NCBI GenBank assembly: GCA_013298165.1 | Contig: JAAFJU010000015.1 | Coordinates: 1-57,897 of the forward strand | Reading direction: 5' to 3' | Length of the DNA: 57,897 nt | Source of the DNA: Synechococcales cyanobacterium bin31.maxbin.ball.101 | Lineage (GTDB): Bacteria; Cyanobacteriota; Cyanobacteriia; Leptolyngbyales; Leptolyngbyaceae | In this document: one piece after another, positions 26,420 through 35,105 of the stretch | Position numbering within the stretch: the stretch's first letter is position 1 | Layout: every line of letters begins with the position of its first letter | Translations under genes and position numbers: made by a program | Notes under the pieces: generated by a model | The model's database searches: none | What the model saw: the letters and a program-made list of their open reading frames with translations, nothing else | What the model was told of the DNA's origin: nothing

Positions 26420-28156
26420 ATGGAACGATTTAACCTGGTTATCTTCAGACAGTTTTGGTCGATCGCAAATTCCTACTGGTCTAGTGAAGAAAAGTGGCGG
26501 GCAAGAGGCTCACTGCTGTTGGTGATTCTTTTGTCGCTGGGCTATACGGGGCTGAGCGTGCTGCTCAATAATCAGCGAGGGGAATTGATTTCTGCCCTGT
26601 CTGCCCAGGATGAAGCTCGGTTTTGGCAGACGATTATGATTTTTACAGGGACATTGGTGGTTTATGCGCCATTGTATGCGGGGTATGTGTATTTGCGGGA
26701 TAACCTGGGGTTGCATTGGCGCAGTTGGTTGACGAAGTATTCCCTCGATCGCTACTTTGAAAATCGCGCATTTTATCACTTGAATCATTCTGATATTGAT
26801 AATCCCGATCAACGGATTTCAGAAGATATCAAAAACTTTACGCAAGAATCGCTCACGCTATTACTAGCTGTGGTGGATTCACTATTAGCGATCGTTGCCT
26901 TCAGTAGTGTGCTGTGGGGGATTTCTCAGCCATTGATTATATTTTTAGTCGTCTATGCCTTGATCGGGACTTTGACGACGATTGGTGTTTTTGGCAAACC
27001 GTTAATGAAGGTGAACTTTGACCAGCTTAAGAAAGAGGCTGATTTTCGATTTAGCTTGGTGCGGGTGCGGGAGAATGCCGAGGCGATCGCCTTTTACCAA
27101 GGAGAGGAATGCGAATCCGATCGGATTAAAGGCAGGTTTGTTGAGGTGTTTAATAATTTTAAACGGTTGATTATTTGGGAACTCAATCTCAATGTTTTGA
27201 CCAATGCCTATGAATTTATTCCGTTCATTTTGCCCGCGATCGTCGTGGCACCGGGCATCTTTGCCGGGGAGTTAGAGGTCGGGAAAGTCACAGAAGCACA
27301 AGGGGCCTTTATTCGCGTCTTTTTCTCACTGAACTTGATTGTGGCACGCTTTCAGTCTTTGACCAGTTTCGGTGCAGGTGTGGAGCGGCTGTATACTTTC
27401 CTCGATTCGCTTGAAAACGATCCTTTGAATCCTGCAACGCAAAACAAAACTGAATTGACAACGATTACGATCGCCCCTGCAACAGATGAACCCGCCGCCG
27501 CTCGCCTTGCCCTCGAACACCTCACGCTTCAGACCCCGAACCGTGAACGGACCTTGGTGCAGGATTTATCGATCGAACTGAAGCCGGGGGAAGGGTTGCT
27601 GGTGCGGGGAACGAGTGGCTGCGGCAAGAGTTCATTGCTGCGGGCGATCGTTGGGTTGTGGGATGCGGGAGAGGGGACGATCGTTCGTCCGCCGTTGGAG
27701 CAAATGCTGTTTTTGCCGCAGCGACCCTATATGATTTTGGGGACGTTGCGGGATCAATTGTTGTATCCGGGGATGGATGAGATGATCGAAGATGCGCAAC
27801 TTCGGGAGATCTTGATTCAGGTCAATTTACCCGATCTAGAAGAGCGTCATGAGGGTTTTGACAGTGAGAAAAATTGGGCAGAAGTGCTGTCTCTCGGGGA
27901 ACAGCAGCGTTTGATTTTTGCGCGGTTACTGCTGAATAAACCGAAGTATGCCATTTTGGATGAAGCAACGAGTGCGCTGGATTCTAAAAATGAAAAGCGG
28001 CTTTACGAACAACTTCAGCAATCAGGCATGACCTTTTTGAGTATTGGGCATCGAGAAAGTCTGGTCAACTATCATCAATCAATTTTGGATTTGGCGGTTT
28101 TGGATTTGGCCGTCGATGTAGACCAATCCTCAGCGATCGACGGATCTTCAATGTAA
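26420..28156 (+). CDS. ABC exporter, SbmA/YddA (ABCD-like) family
   Basis: A 578-residue half-transporter with the membrane domain first and ATPase last. The N-terminus ('YWSSEEKWRARGSLLLVILL') and 'HLNHSDIDNPDQRISEDI' are typical of the ABC_membrane_2 family that includes E. coli YddA and eukaryotic ABCD proteins. Walker A is 'GTSGCGKSS', the signature 'LSLGEQQR', and Walker B 'YAILDEATSALD'. It should dimerise. Relatives move vitamin B12, peptides or acyl-CoAs; the substrate here is unknown. The last 20 residues ('ILDLAVLDLAVDVDQ') include a small internal repeat. Confidence 0.88.
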   Translation: MERFNLVIFRQFWSIANSYWSSEEKWRARGSLLLVILLSLGYTGLSVLLNNQRGELISALSAQDEARFWQTIMIFTGTLVVYAPLYAGYVYLRDNLGLHWRSWLTKYSLDRYFENRAFYHLNHSDIDNPDQRISEDIKNFTQESLTLLLAVVDSLLAIVAFSSVLWGISQPLIIFLVVYALIGTLTTIGVFGKPLMKVNFDQLKKEADFRFSLVRVRENAEAIAFYQGEECESDRIKGRFVEVFNNFKRLIIWELNLNVLTNAYEFIPFILPAIVVAPGIFAGELEVGKVTEAQGAFIRVFFSLNLIVARFQSLTSFGAGVERLYTFLDSLENDPLNPATQNKTELTTITIAPATDEPAAARLALEHLTLQTPNRERTLVQDLSIELKPGEGLLVRGTSGCGKSSLLRAIVGLWDAGEGTIVRPPLEQMLFLPQRPYMILGTLRDQLLYPGMDEMIEDAQLREILIQVNLPDLEERHEGFDSEKNWAEVLSLGEQQRLIFARLLLNKPKYAILDEATSALDSKNEKRLYEQLQQSGMTFLSIGHRESLVNYHQSILDLAVLDLAVDVDQSSAIDGSSM

Positions 28157-28186
28157 CTTTACGGTGCTTCCTGGGTATTGAGGGGA

Positions 28187-28939
28187 TCAGTTGGGCGACA
28201 ACGTTTTTTCTAACTCGGTTAAATTGACCAATTGCATCAAGCGTTCCCATTCTGTGGCTTGACGCCGATCGATCGTGGTGTTGATTGCATCAAGCCAGAG
28301 ATTGTTGCTGATATAAAACTCGACTTGTTCGCGGGAGTTCGCGGGGATCTGGGCTAATTTGTGACTATTCGTGCTATCGAGCGTCACGCGACGGAGGCTG
28401 CCTTCTAGCTCGATTGGGGGCTGGGGTGCGTTTTTAGCGTCGGTTTTTGAGGTGCTGCAATCGATCGAAAGAAACCATTGATAGGACTGGTTAACTTGTA
28501 GTGGGGTGGATTCGGGGAGTGCAATGTTCAGCAGGCCCGAGGTCTGGGGGAGAGGGACTGTGATGGCATTTGCGATCGGTTTACCATTCTGTTGGAGCGT
28601 GAATTTAGCCGACAGATTTGTGCCATTGTAGGGGCTGTAAAACCAGAAGGTGGGCCGATCGGACAGGGTCTTGGCTTCTGATAAAGGGACGATCGCCGTG
28701 ACGCCTGTTTCCACTGAGGGACATTGGCCTCGACTGCCGCCCGCGATTCGAGGATCGCGGGTTCTTACGGTTTTTGGAACCTTTAGAGGGCGTTTTTTAG
28801 GCGTTGAAGCGATGAGTTGCGACTGGGTTAGCTGTGGTAATGTCGTGCTGATTGCGGATGGGACTGCTAAGGCGTTAGCGATCGTCAGAGTGAATGCGAT
28901 CGCTAATGTAGTGGTTTTTGAATAGTGAATGCGTTGCAT
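28187..28939 (-). CDS. DUF928 exported protein
   Basis: A 250-residue protein from the ATG at 28939 (MQRIHYSKTTT); the open frame upstream is a shadow of the neighbour. It has an N-terminal hydrophobic segment (TLAIAFTLTIANALA), so it is exported. 'RTRDPRIAGGSRGQCP' and 'RPTFWFYSPYNGTNLSAKFT' are the DUF928 signatures, and 'NLWLDAINTTIDRR' ends the domain. DUF928 genes in cyanobacteria often follow CHAT-CHASE2 genes as here (5 bp gap). Probably periplasmic, possibly a partner of the CHASE2 sensor. Function unknown. Confidence 0.85.
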   Translation of the reverse strand: MQRIHYSKTTTLAIAFTLTIANALAVPSAISTTLPQLTQSQLIASTPKKRPLKVPKTVRTRDPRIAGGSRGQCPSVETGVTAIVPLSEAKTLSDRPTFWFYSPYNGTNLSAKFTLQQNGKPIANAITVPLPQTSGLLNIALPESTPLQVNQSYQWFLSIDCSTSKTDAKNAPQPPIELEGSLRRVTLDSTNSHKLAQIPANSREQVEFYISNNLWLDAINTTIDRRQATEWERLMQLVNLTELEKTLSPN

Positions 28940-28944
28940 AATAG

Positions 28945-31395
28945 TTAGTCCTGCTGATCTGACGGGCTTAGTGAGTTCTGAGAATTGAATTTTAACGAGG
29001 ATTTTAAGAAGTTGGGCTGGGTCGTGATGGATAAGATGCTGCTGGTCAGGACGATCGTGATCACGCTGGGAATCCAGGGAATCCAAGCGCCTTGGAGGAT
29101 CATGCCATAGCAGACGAGTGCGGTACCACTTGATAATAGACCGATCGTGAGTGCAGCACGGGTCCAGATTTGGCTCACTTTTTGGGGCTGTCCGAAGCCT
29201 AGGAGTAGCGCCGTGGCCCAAGCACTGAGCAGTATCCAAGCCATTTCCGCCACTTCAGGAACACTCCACAGGAGCGATCGATTGGTTTCCACAGCGCTGA
29301 GAATCTGGCTCACCATATGGGCATGAATCACAACGCCCGGTAGACTACCATAGGGCGTCGCGGAATAGTCGTTAATTCCTTTCCCTGTGTAGCCAATCAA
29401 AACAATCCTATTTTTAATGGAACTTGTAGGCACTTCTCCATTGAGCAGTTGGCGGAGGGTAACTTGGTCAAAGGCTTGTGCAGAGGGTTGTGTAGAAGTC
29501 GGTACAGCGGCGCGGTAATTGAGCAAAATTTGATTTCCTCCTGTGTCAATGCCGGAGTAGCCTCCCGATCGGTTATGGATCTGTCTAAACACCTGTGAAC
29601 CCAATTTCAAATCACCCTCCGGCGTAAAGCTCCATTCAAATCCTGCATTGCTCAAATAGGTCGCCGCTAACTGAACACTAAAGGCATAGTTGGCCACGCA
29701 AGGGGATGCGGATTCAGGGTCCATAAAGAGGAGATGCCGCCGGACTACCCCATCGGGATCGGCGACAAAATCCGAAAACCCCAGCCGATCGACATCGATG
29801 CCAGGGGGCGGTTTGACGCCGGGATTTTCATTTTGGGTGTCACTGCTGCGGCAAATGGCAATCAGGTTGGGGAGGGTTTGGAATTGTTTTACGATCGTGG
29901 GTTGGTCATTGATGGGAAAATCTCGATAGATATCCAATCCAATGAGGCTCGGCTCGGCCATCGTGAGCTTTTTTAAAAGTTTCTCTAGGGCTGCATTGGA
30001 GATTGATCCACGTCCTCGCTGCTGAATTTTAAAGGTATCTTTTTCAGCTTCGTCGAGTTTGATATCCGTGTTGTCAATTCCGACGATTAGCAATCGTGAA
30101 TCTGGTGCTTCTGACGGGCGCGATCGCAGGACTAGATCCAATGCTTTTAATTCCAAGGGTTGTAACCAACCTAGTTCTCTTACTGCAATCACACTGGTTG
30201 CAACTATTGTGCCTACGGCCAGTGATTTAAGAAGTTTGGGAAGTTTGGGAAGTTTGAATTTAGAGGTGGGTTGAGCAGTTGACGATCGGGCGGTTAAACG
30301 TTGCCAGGTCAGCGCTCTGGACGCTGGGATTTGGTAGAGAATCGGCAGCCAAGTGGCACAGGGATAATGATTTTCTAAACTTTGCAGTTGTTCTCGGGCT
30401 TGGCGGACAGATTGATGGAGGGAATGACCCTGGGAGAAGGTCTGTAGAAAATAGGTCAGAAAGGTCTGCGCCACGGCATCCGGGACCGATTCACGCATGA
30501 CAATGAGATTTGGAATGTGTAAATCCGATAAGGCATGAGCCAGTCCTAGGCCATCACAAGAATTAAAAATAGCGAGTTGCAATCCTCCGTCGATCGCATG
30601 ACGCAGAGCATACTTCAGATCCGCGATCGACAGACTCTCCTCCTCATTGATCGCAATCTCTCCAGATTTGAGACCAGTGCCACTCCGACTATGCCCCGCA
30701 AAAAACAAAATTCGCCAAGGCTGTTGCCAAAGTTCGTCCATGAGATCTTTGCGTTCGGGTGTAGACAAATACTTGACGCTTGTGCCTGCGATCGTTGAAA
30801 GGGTGGCTCGATCGTTCATCGTATCAATGCCATCACTATTTCCCAGAATGGCCAAAATATTGACATCCGGCGAGACTGCCGTTTTAACCGTCGTTTTGAC
30901 ATCTGGTGAGACGGAACTCTGGGTATCGTAATTGGACGAACTCAGGGCCAACTCAGCCTTGGGATAGGTTGAAAATAGCTCCCAGAGGTGCCAGGGGAGT
31001 TTTTGAAGTTGGCGATCGTCGGTTTGAAGCAAAACATCCAGATCATCCGTTGGGCTGATTTTGGCGAGCCAGGTATGCCAAATGGGCAGAAAGCTGGGCG
31101 ATCGGAGCCATTGGTTCAGAGCTTCACCGACGACTTTCCCCGCCTGCTGGCAATCGTCAGGACTGCTATTGGAAGAGGCTTTTGGAAGGCAGATGGGGCG
31201 GGATGGGGTTTGGCTGAGAAGGTTAAGGTAGTGCGATCGCCATTGCTCATAAGCGCGAGGCAGCGCGAGGTTGGGCGGAAGTTTTCCTGTGATGTTTGTG
31301 TGGATGGGCGCACCCATATCGCCGATGCGTAGGGTAATGCTAAACCCTTGCTCGAAGCTGCCGTCATTAAATTCTAGCGTTGCAATTTTGCCCAT
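28945..31395 (-). CDS. CHAT protease-CHASE2 membrane sensor fusion
   Basis: An 816-residue fusion. Residues about 180-370 form a CHAT (caspase HetF-associated, TPR) protease: the catalytic dyad is H235 in 'FFAGHS' and C280 in 'NSCDG'. A membrane helix near 390-410 leads into a CHASE2 domain ('LLIVGIDNTDIKL', 'GLDIYRDFP', 'VKPPPGIDVDRLGFSDF'), an extracytoplasmic sensor, ended by three membrane helices near 710-790. The likely layout is cytosolic protease, periplasmic sensor. In other bacteria CHAT proteases are activated by partner signals and cut specific targets. Its start lies 93 bp from the divergent sigma-factor gene. Substrates are unknown. Confidence 0.88.
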   Translation of the reverse strand: MGKIATLEFNDGSFEQGFSITLRIGDMGAPIHTNITGKLPPNLALPRAYEQWRSHYLNLLSQTPSRPICLPKASSNSSPDDCQQAGKVVGEALNQWLRSPSFLPIWHTWLAKISPTDDLDVLLQTDDRQLQKLPWHLWELFSTYPKAELALSSSNYDTQSSVSPDVKTTVKTAVSPDVNILAILGNSDGIDTMNDRATLSTIAGTSVKYLSTPERKDLMDELWQQPWRILFFAGHSRSGTGLKSGEIAINEEESLSIADLKYALRHAIDGGLQLAIFNSCDGLGLAHALSDLHIPNLIVMRESVPDAVAQTFLTYFLQTFSQGHSLHQSVRQAREQLQSLENHYPCATWLPILYQIPASRALTWQRLTARSSTAQPTSKFKLPKLPKLLKSLAVGTIVATSVIAVRELGWLQPLELKALDLVLRSRPSEAPDSRLLIVGIDNTDIKLDEAEKDTFKIQQRGRGSISNAALEKLLKKLTMAEPSLIGLDIYRDFPINDQPTIVKQFQTLPNLIAICRSSDTQNENPGVKPPPGIDVDRLGFSDFVADPDGVVRRHLLFMDPESASPCVANYAFSVQLAATYLSNAGFEWSFTPEGDLKLGSQVFRQIHNRSGGYSGIDTGGNQILLNYRAAVPTSTQPSAQAFDQVTLRQLLNGEVPTSSIKNRIVLIGYTGKGINDYSATPYGSLPGVVIHAHMVSQILSAVETNRSLLWSVPEVAEMAWILLSAWATALLLGFGQPQKVSQIWTRAALTIGLLSSGTALVCYGMILQGAWIPWIPSVITIVLTSSILSITTQPNFLKSSLKFNSQNSLSPSDQQD

Positions 31396-31488
31396 GGCTT
31401 CGCCAATCTGGACCCAGAAGTCTGGATCACTTTTAATAATAGTATGTGAATATACGGATGGATTGGCAAGGGGAGTCGTGGGCGATCG

Positions 31489-32655
31489 ATGCAGTCAAGA
31501 AAAGATGTAGTGGAAATATTTTCGACGTTTTTGCGCCTTGAAGCCGATCGTCCGGCGGGGTGGCTTGTGGACGGTCGCTTGCGGCGACGGATGACCGAGA
31601 TGCAGGACCTAATCCCCGATCGCTCTAGCCGGGATTGGTCGCTGTATTGGCATGAAGTCTGGCAGACGGATCAAGCTTCCGGCGCAGAACCCCATCTCAC
31701 GGCCTATCTTCAAGAAACCTGCTACTGGGTCGCCCGACGCATCGCCACAAATCAGCGAAATCTGAGTTGGCTAGCGGATTTTTTTCAAATTGCGATCGTC
31801 CGAGTCCCCAGGCTGCTGCACTATTTCAAACCAGAGTATAGTTCCAGCCTCAAGAAATACGCTGAATTGGGATTTGAAAATAGCCTCAAAGATTGGCTCA
31901 GAGTGCAGCAGCAGGTGGAAGTCTGTAGTGACTGGACGTTGCTCCATCGGCTCAGTCGAAGGCGCTTGCAGAACGCTTTAACGCAGTCAGGCAGGACTGC
32001 CACGGCCATTGCCCAGTACACCCTCGCCTGGGACTGCTATCAAGAACTCACGGCTACTCTCAAAGCTAACGCTCGTCCGATGGATGACACTTGGAGTGCG
32101 ATCGCCGATGCCTACAATGCCGATCGGCTGGCTCAAGTGGGACCCGGAACCCCGATCGCCACCGCCGCCGAGCTTGAACAATGGCTCCTCACCTGCGCCA
32201 CCGCCGTCCGCCAATTTCTAAAACCTGCGATTCTGTCTGCCGATGCCCCTTTTTCCGATGAGTCGTCATTTCATCCCCTAGATTTCATCGCAGATCCCCA
32301 TCCATCTCCGATCGATCAATGGATCATCCAGGATGAAGAAACCCTCCGATCGCAGCAACATCAACAGTTACAAGCTGTATTAGCGGAGACGATCGCGAGT
32401 CTGAGTGAACCGGAAAAGAATCTTCTACAGGATTACTACAGCGGTCAAATGACCCAAGTAGATATGGCCAAAAAGCTGGGGATTCAACAATATCAAGTCT
32501 CTCGGCAGCTTGAACGGGTTCGCCGATCGATCTTGAAAAAAATAATCCTGTGGGTTCAGAAAAATCTGCATACTTCACCCACGCCCTCAGTAGTGGAGTC
32601 CATGAGTCACAGCTTAGAGGTTTGGTTGAAGGATTATGGGAGAGTACCGTCATGA
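31489..32655 (+). CDS. Sigma-70-like RNA polymerase sigma factor
   Basis: A 388-residue protein. The C-terminal 'ASLSEPEKNLLQDYYSGQMT' and 'AKKLGIQQYQVSRQLERVRR' are a region-4 helix-turn-helix that contacts the -35 element. The N-terminal half is divergent, with 'SGAEPHLTAYLQETCYWVAR' in the place of region 2, so the protein belongs to a cyanobacterial atypical sigma group. Its ATGA stop overlaps the DUF1822 start, coupling the two. It is divergent from the CHAT-CHASE2/DUF928 pair and upstream of secreted proteins, so it may direct transcription of this locus (inference). Confidence 0.82.
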   Translation: MQSRKDVVEIFSTFLRLEADRPAGWLVDGRLRRRMTEMQDLIPDRSSRDWSLYWHEVWQTDQASGAEPHLTAYLQETCYWVARRIATNQRNLSWLADFFQIAIVRVPRLLHYFKPEYSSSLKKYAELGFENSLKDWLRVQQQVEVCSDWTLLHRLSRRRLQNALTQSGRTATAIAQYTLAWDCYQELTATLKANARPMDDTWSAIADAYNADRLAQVGPGTPIATAAELEQWLLTCATAVRQFLKPAILSADAPFSDESSFHPLDFIADPHPSPIDQWIIQDEETLRSQQHQQLQAVLAETIASLSEPEKNLLQDYYSGQMTQVDMAKKLGIQQYQVSRQLERVRRSILKKIILWVQKNLHTSPTPSVVESMSHSLEVWLKDYGRVPS

Positions 32656-33767
32656 GTTTTAATCGCATTGTTTTGGACTATCCCAGCAATCCAACCCCTA
32701 CGGCAGCATCAATGCCTGGTGCGATCGTTCGATCGCATCTCAATCAAGCCTGCACCCAAGCCTTCATGGATTGGGTCAGCGCCGAATTTGACTGTAGTTC
32801 CCAACCGTTTCCAAACGCCGCGACCTTGCCAAGTATTTGGGAGGTGGTGAATGGGACAGCGGTGATTTTAAAATCAGGAACGGCATCATTAAAAGTGGTG
32901 TTAATTCCAACGATCGCGATCGGCCTGGACGAATTGCGCGTCCCTCAAGAATGGATTGATATTCCCGAATGGACCGCAGACTATTACATTGCAATGCAGA
33001 CGGATTCAGAAATCGAACTAGTCGGCTATGCCAGTCATCAGGACTTAAAAACAACAGGCCGTTTTGATCCAATCGATCGGACTTACACCTTAGAACTGGA
33101 CAACATTGGACAAGATTTAACAAGCCTCTTCCTCTCCTGGCAACTTGCATCCTTACCGATCACCCAAGCCCCGATCGCCGCACTCCCCTCATTACCCCAA
33201 ACCCAAGCCCAAACCTTAATCGATCGGCTCGGCAATCCAAGCGTCACATTTCCACGTCGTGCCATTCCCTTTGTCCAATGGGCGGCGTTAATGTCCCATG
33301 GCGGTTGGCGACAGCAGTTGTGCGATCGGAGACAAGGCCGCGAATCACAATCGGTCCAAACCTGGATTCGATCGGGCCTATTCAGCGCTGCGCAATCCTT
33401 GGGTTGGCAGCCGAGACAATGTAGTTTAGCGGGATCGCGAAGCCTACAATCGGGCCTTGCAAAACCTTTGACGATCGTTGGAAATCCCTATGAATTACGA
33501 GTGTTTCCATTAGATGAATTGAGAGATGAATCCAGTGCAATGACCTGGCGATTTGAATTACGGAGTGCAGTTAACGATCGGATCCCAGCAGGCTTTAAGC
33601 TCCGACTGTTAACAGAAGATTTGCAGCCCATGGACCACAACGAAGATGTTGCGGTCGGTGAACCTGAGACTTTATTTATCGATGTGATGTTAGAGGCGGG
33701 AGAGGGCTTGGTATGGGAGGTTGAGCCTGCTGCGGAAGCCTTCGATCGGGAAATTCTTCGATTTTGA
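32652..33767 (+). CDS. DUF1822 protein coupled to the sigma factor
   Basis: A 371-residue protein from the ATG at 32652 (MSFNRIVL), overlapping the sigma-factor stop. It has no signal peptide or membrane segment. 'VVLIPTIAIGLDELRVPQEW' and 'WTADYYIAMQ' in the first half, and 'GFKLRLLTEDLQPMDHNEDV' near the end, fit DUF1822, a cyanobacterial family found beside such sigma factors. By its place it could be an anti-sigma or adaptor protein. That is inference only. Confidence 0.82.
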   Translation: MSFNRIVLDYPSNPTPTAASMPGAIVRSHLNQACTQAFMDWVSAEFDCSSQPFPNAATLPSIWEVVNGTAVILKSGTASLKVVLIPTIAIGLDELRVPQEWIDIPEWTADYYIAMQTDSEIELVGYASHQDLKTTGRFDPIDRTYTLELDNIGQDLTSLFLSWQLASLPITQAPIAALPSLPQTQAQTLIDRLGNPSVTFPRRAIPFVQWAALMSHGGWRQQLCDRRQGRESQSVQTWIRSGLFSAAQSLGWQPRQCSLAGSRSLQSGLAKPLTIVGNPYELRVFPLDELRDESSAMTWRFELRSAVNDRIPAGFKLRLLTEDLQPMDHNEDVAVGEPETLFIDVMLEAGEGLVWEVEPAAEAFDREILRF

Positions 33768-33858
33768 GATCAATCTAAATATTTGTTTTCCTTAAACTGC
33801 ATAATGTCCGATCGGATTAGTATGAGATTATTATTCATCAGGGATCAAGAGTAGACCT

Positions 33859-34971
33859 ATGCCATTCAACCGATTGTTCCGCCGCCTGACTTGCTTCACC
33901 CTGTTCCTGTTGGGGTCAAGTCAGCTTTCCCAGGTCGCAACCGCTCAGAGTGTCCCGCCTGTCAGTCAGCCCCTCAGTCAGCGAACCCAACGGGCAGTCC
34001 TGCGCCAATGTCCCTTTCGCTTTCCGACGAATCAAACCAGTCCCGCTGTAATTTTAAGCCTTCAGCAACAAATCGCAGCCGCTCAAACTGCTGGAGATCT
34101 AGCGCAAGTGGCTGGGTTGTTGAATCAATTGGGCAACATTTATCTAGTGTTGGGACAGTATGATCTATCCATTCAGGCTTATCAACGATCGATTGACCTT
34201 GCCCGCTCAACCCAGTCGCTGGGCACAGAAGCCGCTTCTTTAGGTGGACTGGGGCACAGCAACGTTGAATTAGGACAATATGTTCAAGCTACAGCTCAAT
34301 TCAACCGATCGTTTCAAATTCGGCAATCTTTGAACGCAATCTCTCTTACATCCCTGTCCCTCAACAATTTGGGGATTGTCTCCAACTTACAAGGGAAGTT
34401 TAGTGTCGCTGACAATTACTATCAACAGGGATTAACCCTTGTCCGCAGCAATGATCCAGCCCAAACCTCATTCCCCAGTCCATTATTACAAGGGAATCAA
34501 GGGAATACCCAGTTCTTCACTCAGAATGCCGTAGTTGCCACTGCAACCTACGATCGACTCCTCGCCTTGAGAGCGCTGGATGTCTCCAATGAAGGAGCAT
34601 TGCTGAATAATCGTGGCTTAGCTTATCAAGCGGTGGGTAAGTTGGATCTGGCCTTACAGTCCTATGACCTGGCATTGCAAAAGCTAGAACCCCCCAATAA
34701 TCGCAGTTGTCAATGGAAGACCTTAAGCAATCGTGGACGGTTACTCGTGCAGCAAGGTCAATCGGCAGCAGCGATCGTCGCCTATCGCAAAGCAACCGAT
34801 ATCACCACTCAAATCTGGCGGGATTCCATTTTAAAACTCTCACCTGAGCAGAGAGCCTCCTATCGCAAAATGATTCGCCCTATTTATACAGAATTCGCTG
34901 TTCTGCTGATAGGACAAGGAAAATTTGAGGAAGCAGATCTCCTGCTAGCCACGTTGAGACGTTCCACATAA
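33859..34971 (+). CDS. Secreted TPR protein, CHAT-less
   Basis: A 370-residue exported protein with signal peptide 'CFTLFLLGSSQLSQVATAQS'. At least four TPR units follow ('LNQLGNIYLVLGQYDLSIQA', 'SLGGLGHSNVELGQYVQATA', 'LNNLGIVSNLQGKFSVADNY', 'LNNRGLAYQAVGKLDLALQS'). The last part, 'EQRASYRKMIRPIYTEFAVL', resembles the segment that joins TPRs to the CHAT domain in the protein at 43690, but a stop comes just after. It may be a truncated CHAT protein or a dedicated scaffold. Confidence 0.8.
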   Translation: MPFNRLFRRLTCFTLFLLGSSQLSQVATAQSVPPVSQPLSQRTQRAVLRQCPFRFPTNQTSPAVILSLQQQIAAAQTAGDLAQVAGLLNQLGNIYLVLGQYDLSIQAYQRSIDLARSTQSLGTEAASLGGLGHSNVELGQYVQATAQFNRSFQIRQSLNAISLTSLSLNNLGIVSNLQGKFSVADNYYQQGLTLVRSNDPAQTSFPSPLLQGNQGNTQFFTQNAVVATATYDRLLALRALDVSNEGALLNNRGLAYQAVGKLDLALQSYDLALQKLEPPNNRSCQWKTLSNRGRLLVQQGQSAAAIVAYRKATDITTQIWRDSILKLSPEQRASYRKMIRPIYTEFAVLLIGQGKFEEADLLLATLRRST

Positions 34972-35021
34972 ATCATTTTTTTGGTTTCTGGCGCAGCAAC
35001 CTGCATAGTCTTCCAGACTCG

Positions 35022-35092
35022 CAGTAGGAACAGTACAGATGGAGAAAAGCCAGTCGTTATCTGCTTTCCTCCACTGTTCATCGTTCCTACTG
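35022..35092. promoter_or_regulatory. Long imperfect hairpin before the subtilase gene
   Basis: Arms CAGTAGGAAC and GTTCCTACTG pair exactly, and inside them GGAGAAAAGC pairs with GCTTTCCTCC save for one mismatch. The stem ends 14 bp before the subtilase ATG. It could be a terminator for the TPR gene or a structured leader that tunes subtilase expression. Confidence 0.6.
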
Positions 35093-35105
35093 TCAGGTCA
35101 AACCA

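Noticed and set aside
28940-29239. N-terminal extension of the DUF928 frame
   Set aside because: It overlaps the CHAT-CHASE2 gene and lacks any family similarity; the ATG at 28939 gives a good signal peptide.
34972-35105. Possible remnant of a CHAT domain after the secreted TPR gene
   Set aside because: No frame in this spacer shows the HG or SAC motifs; it is occupied by a hairpin.
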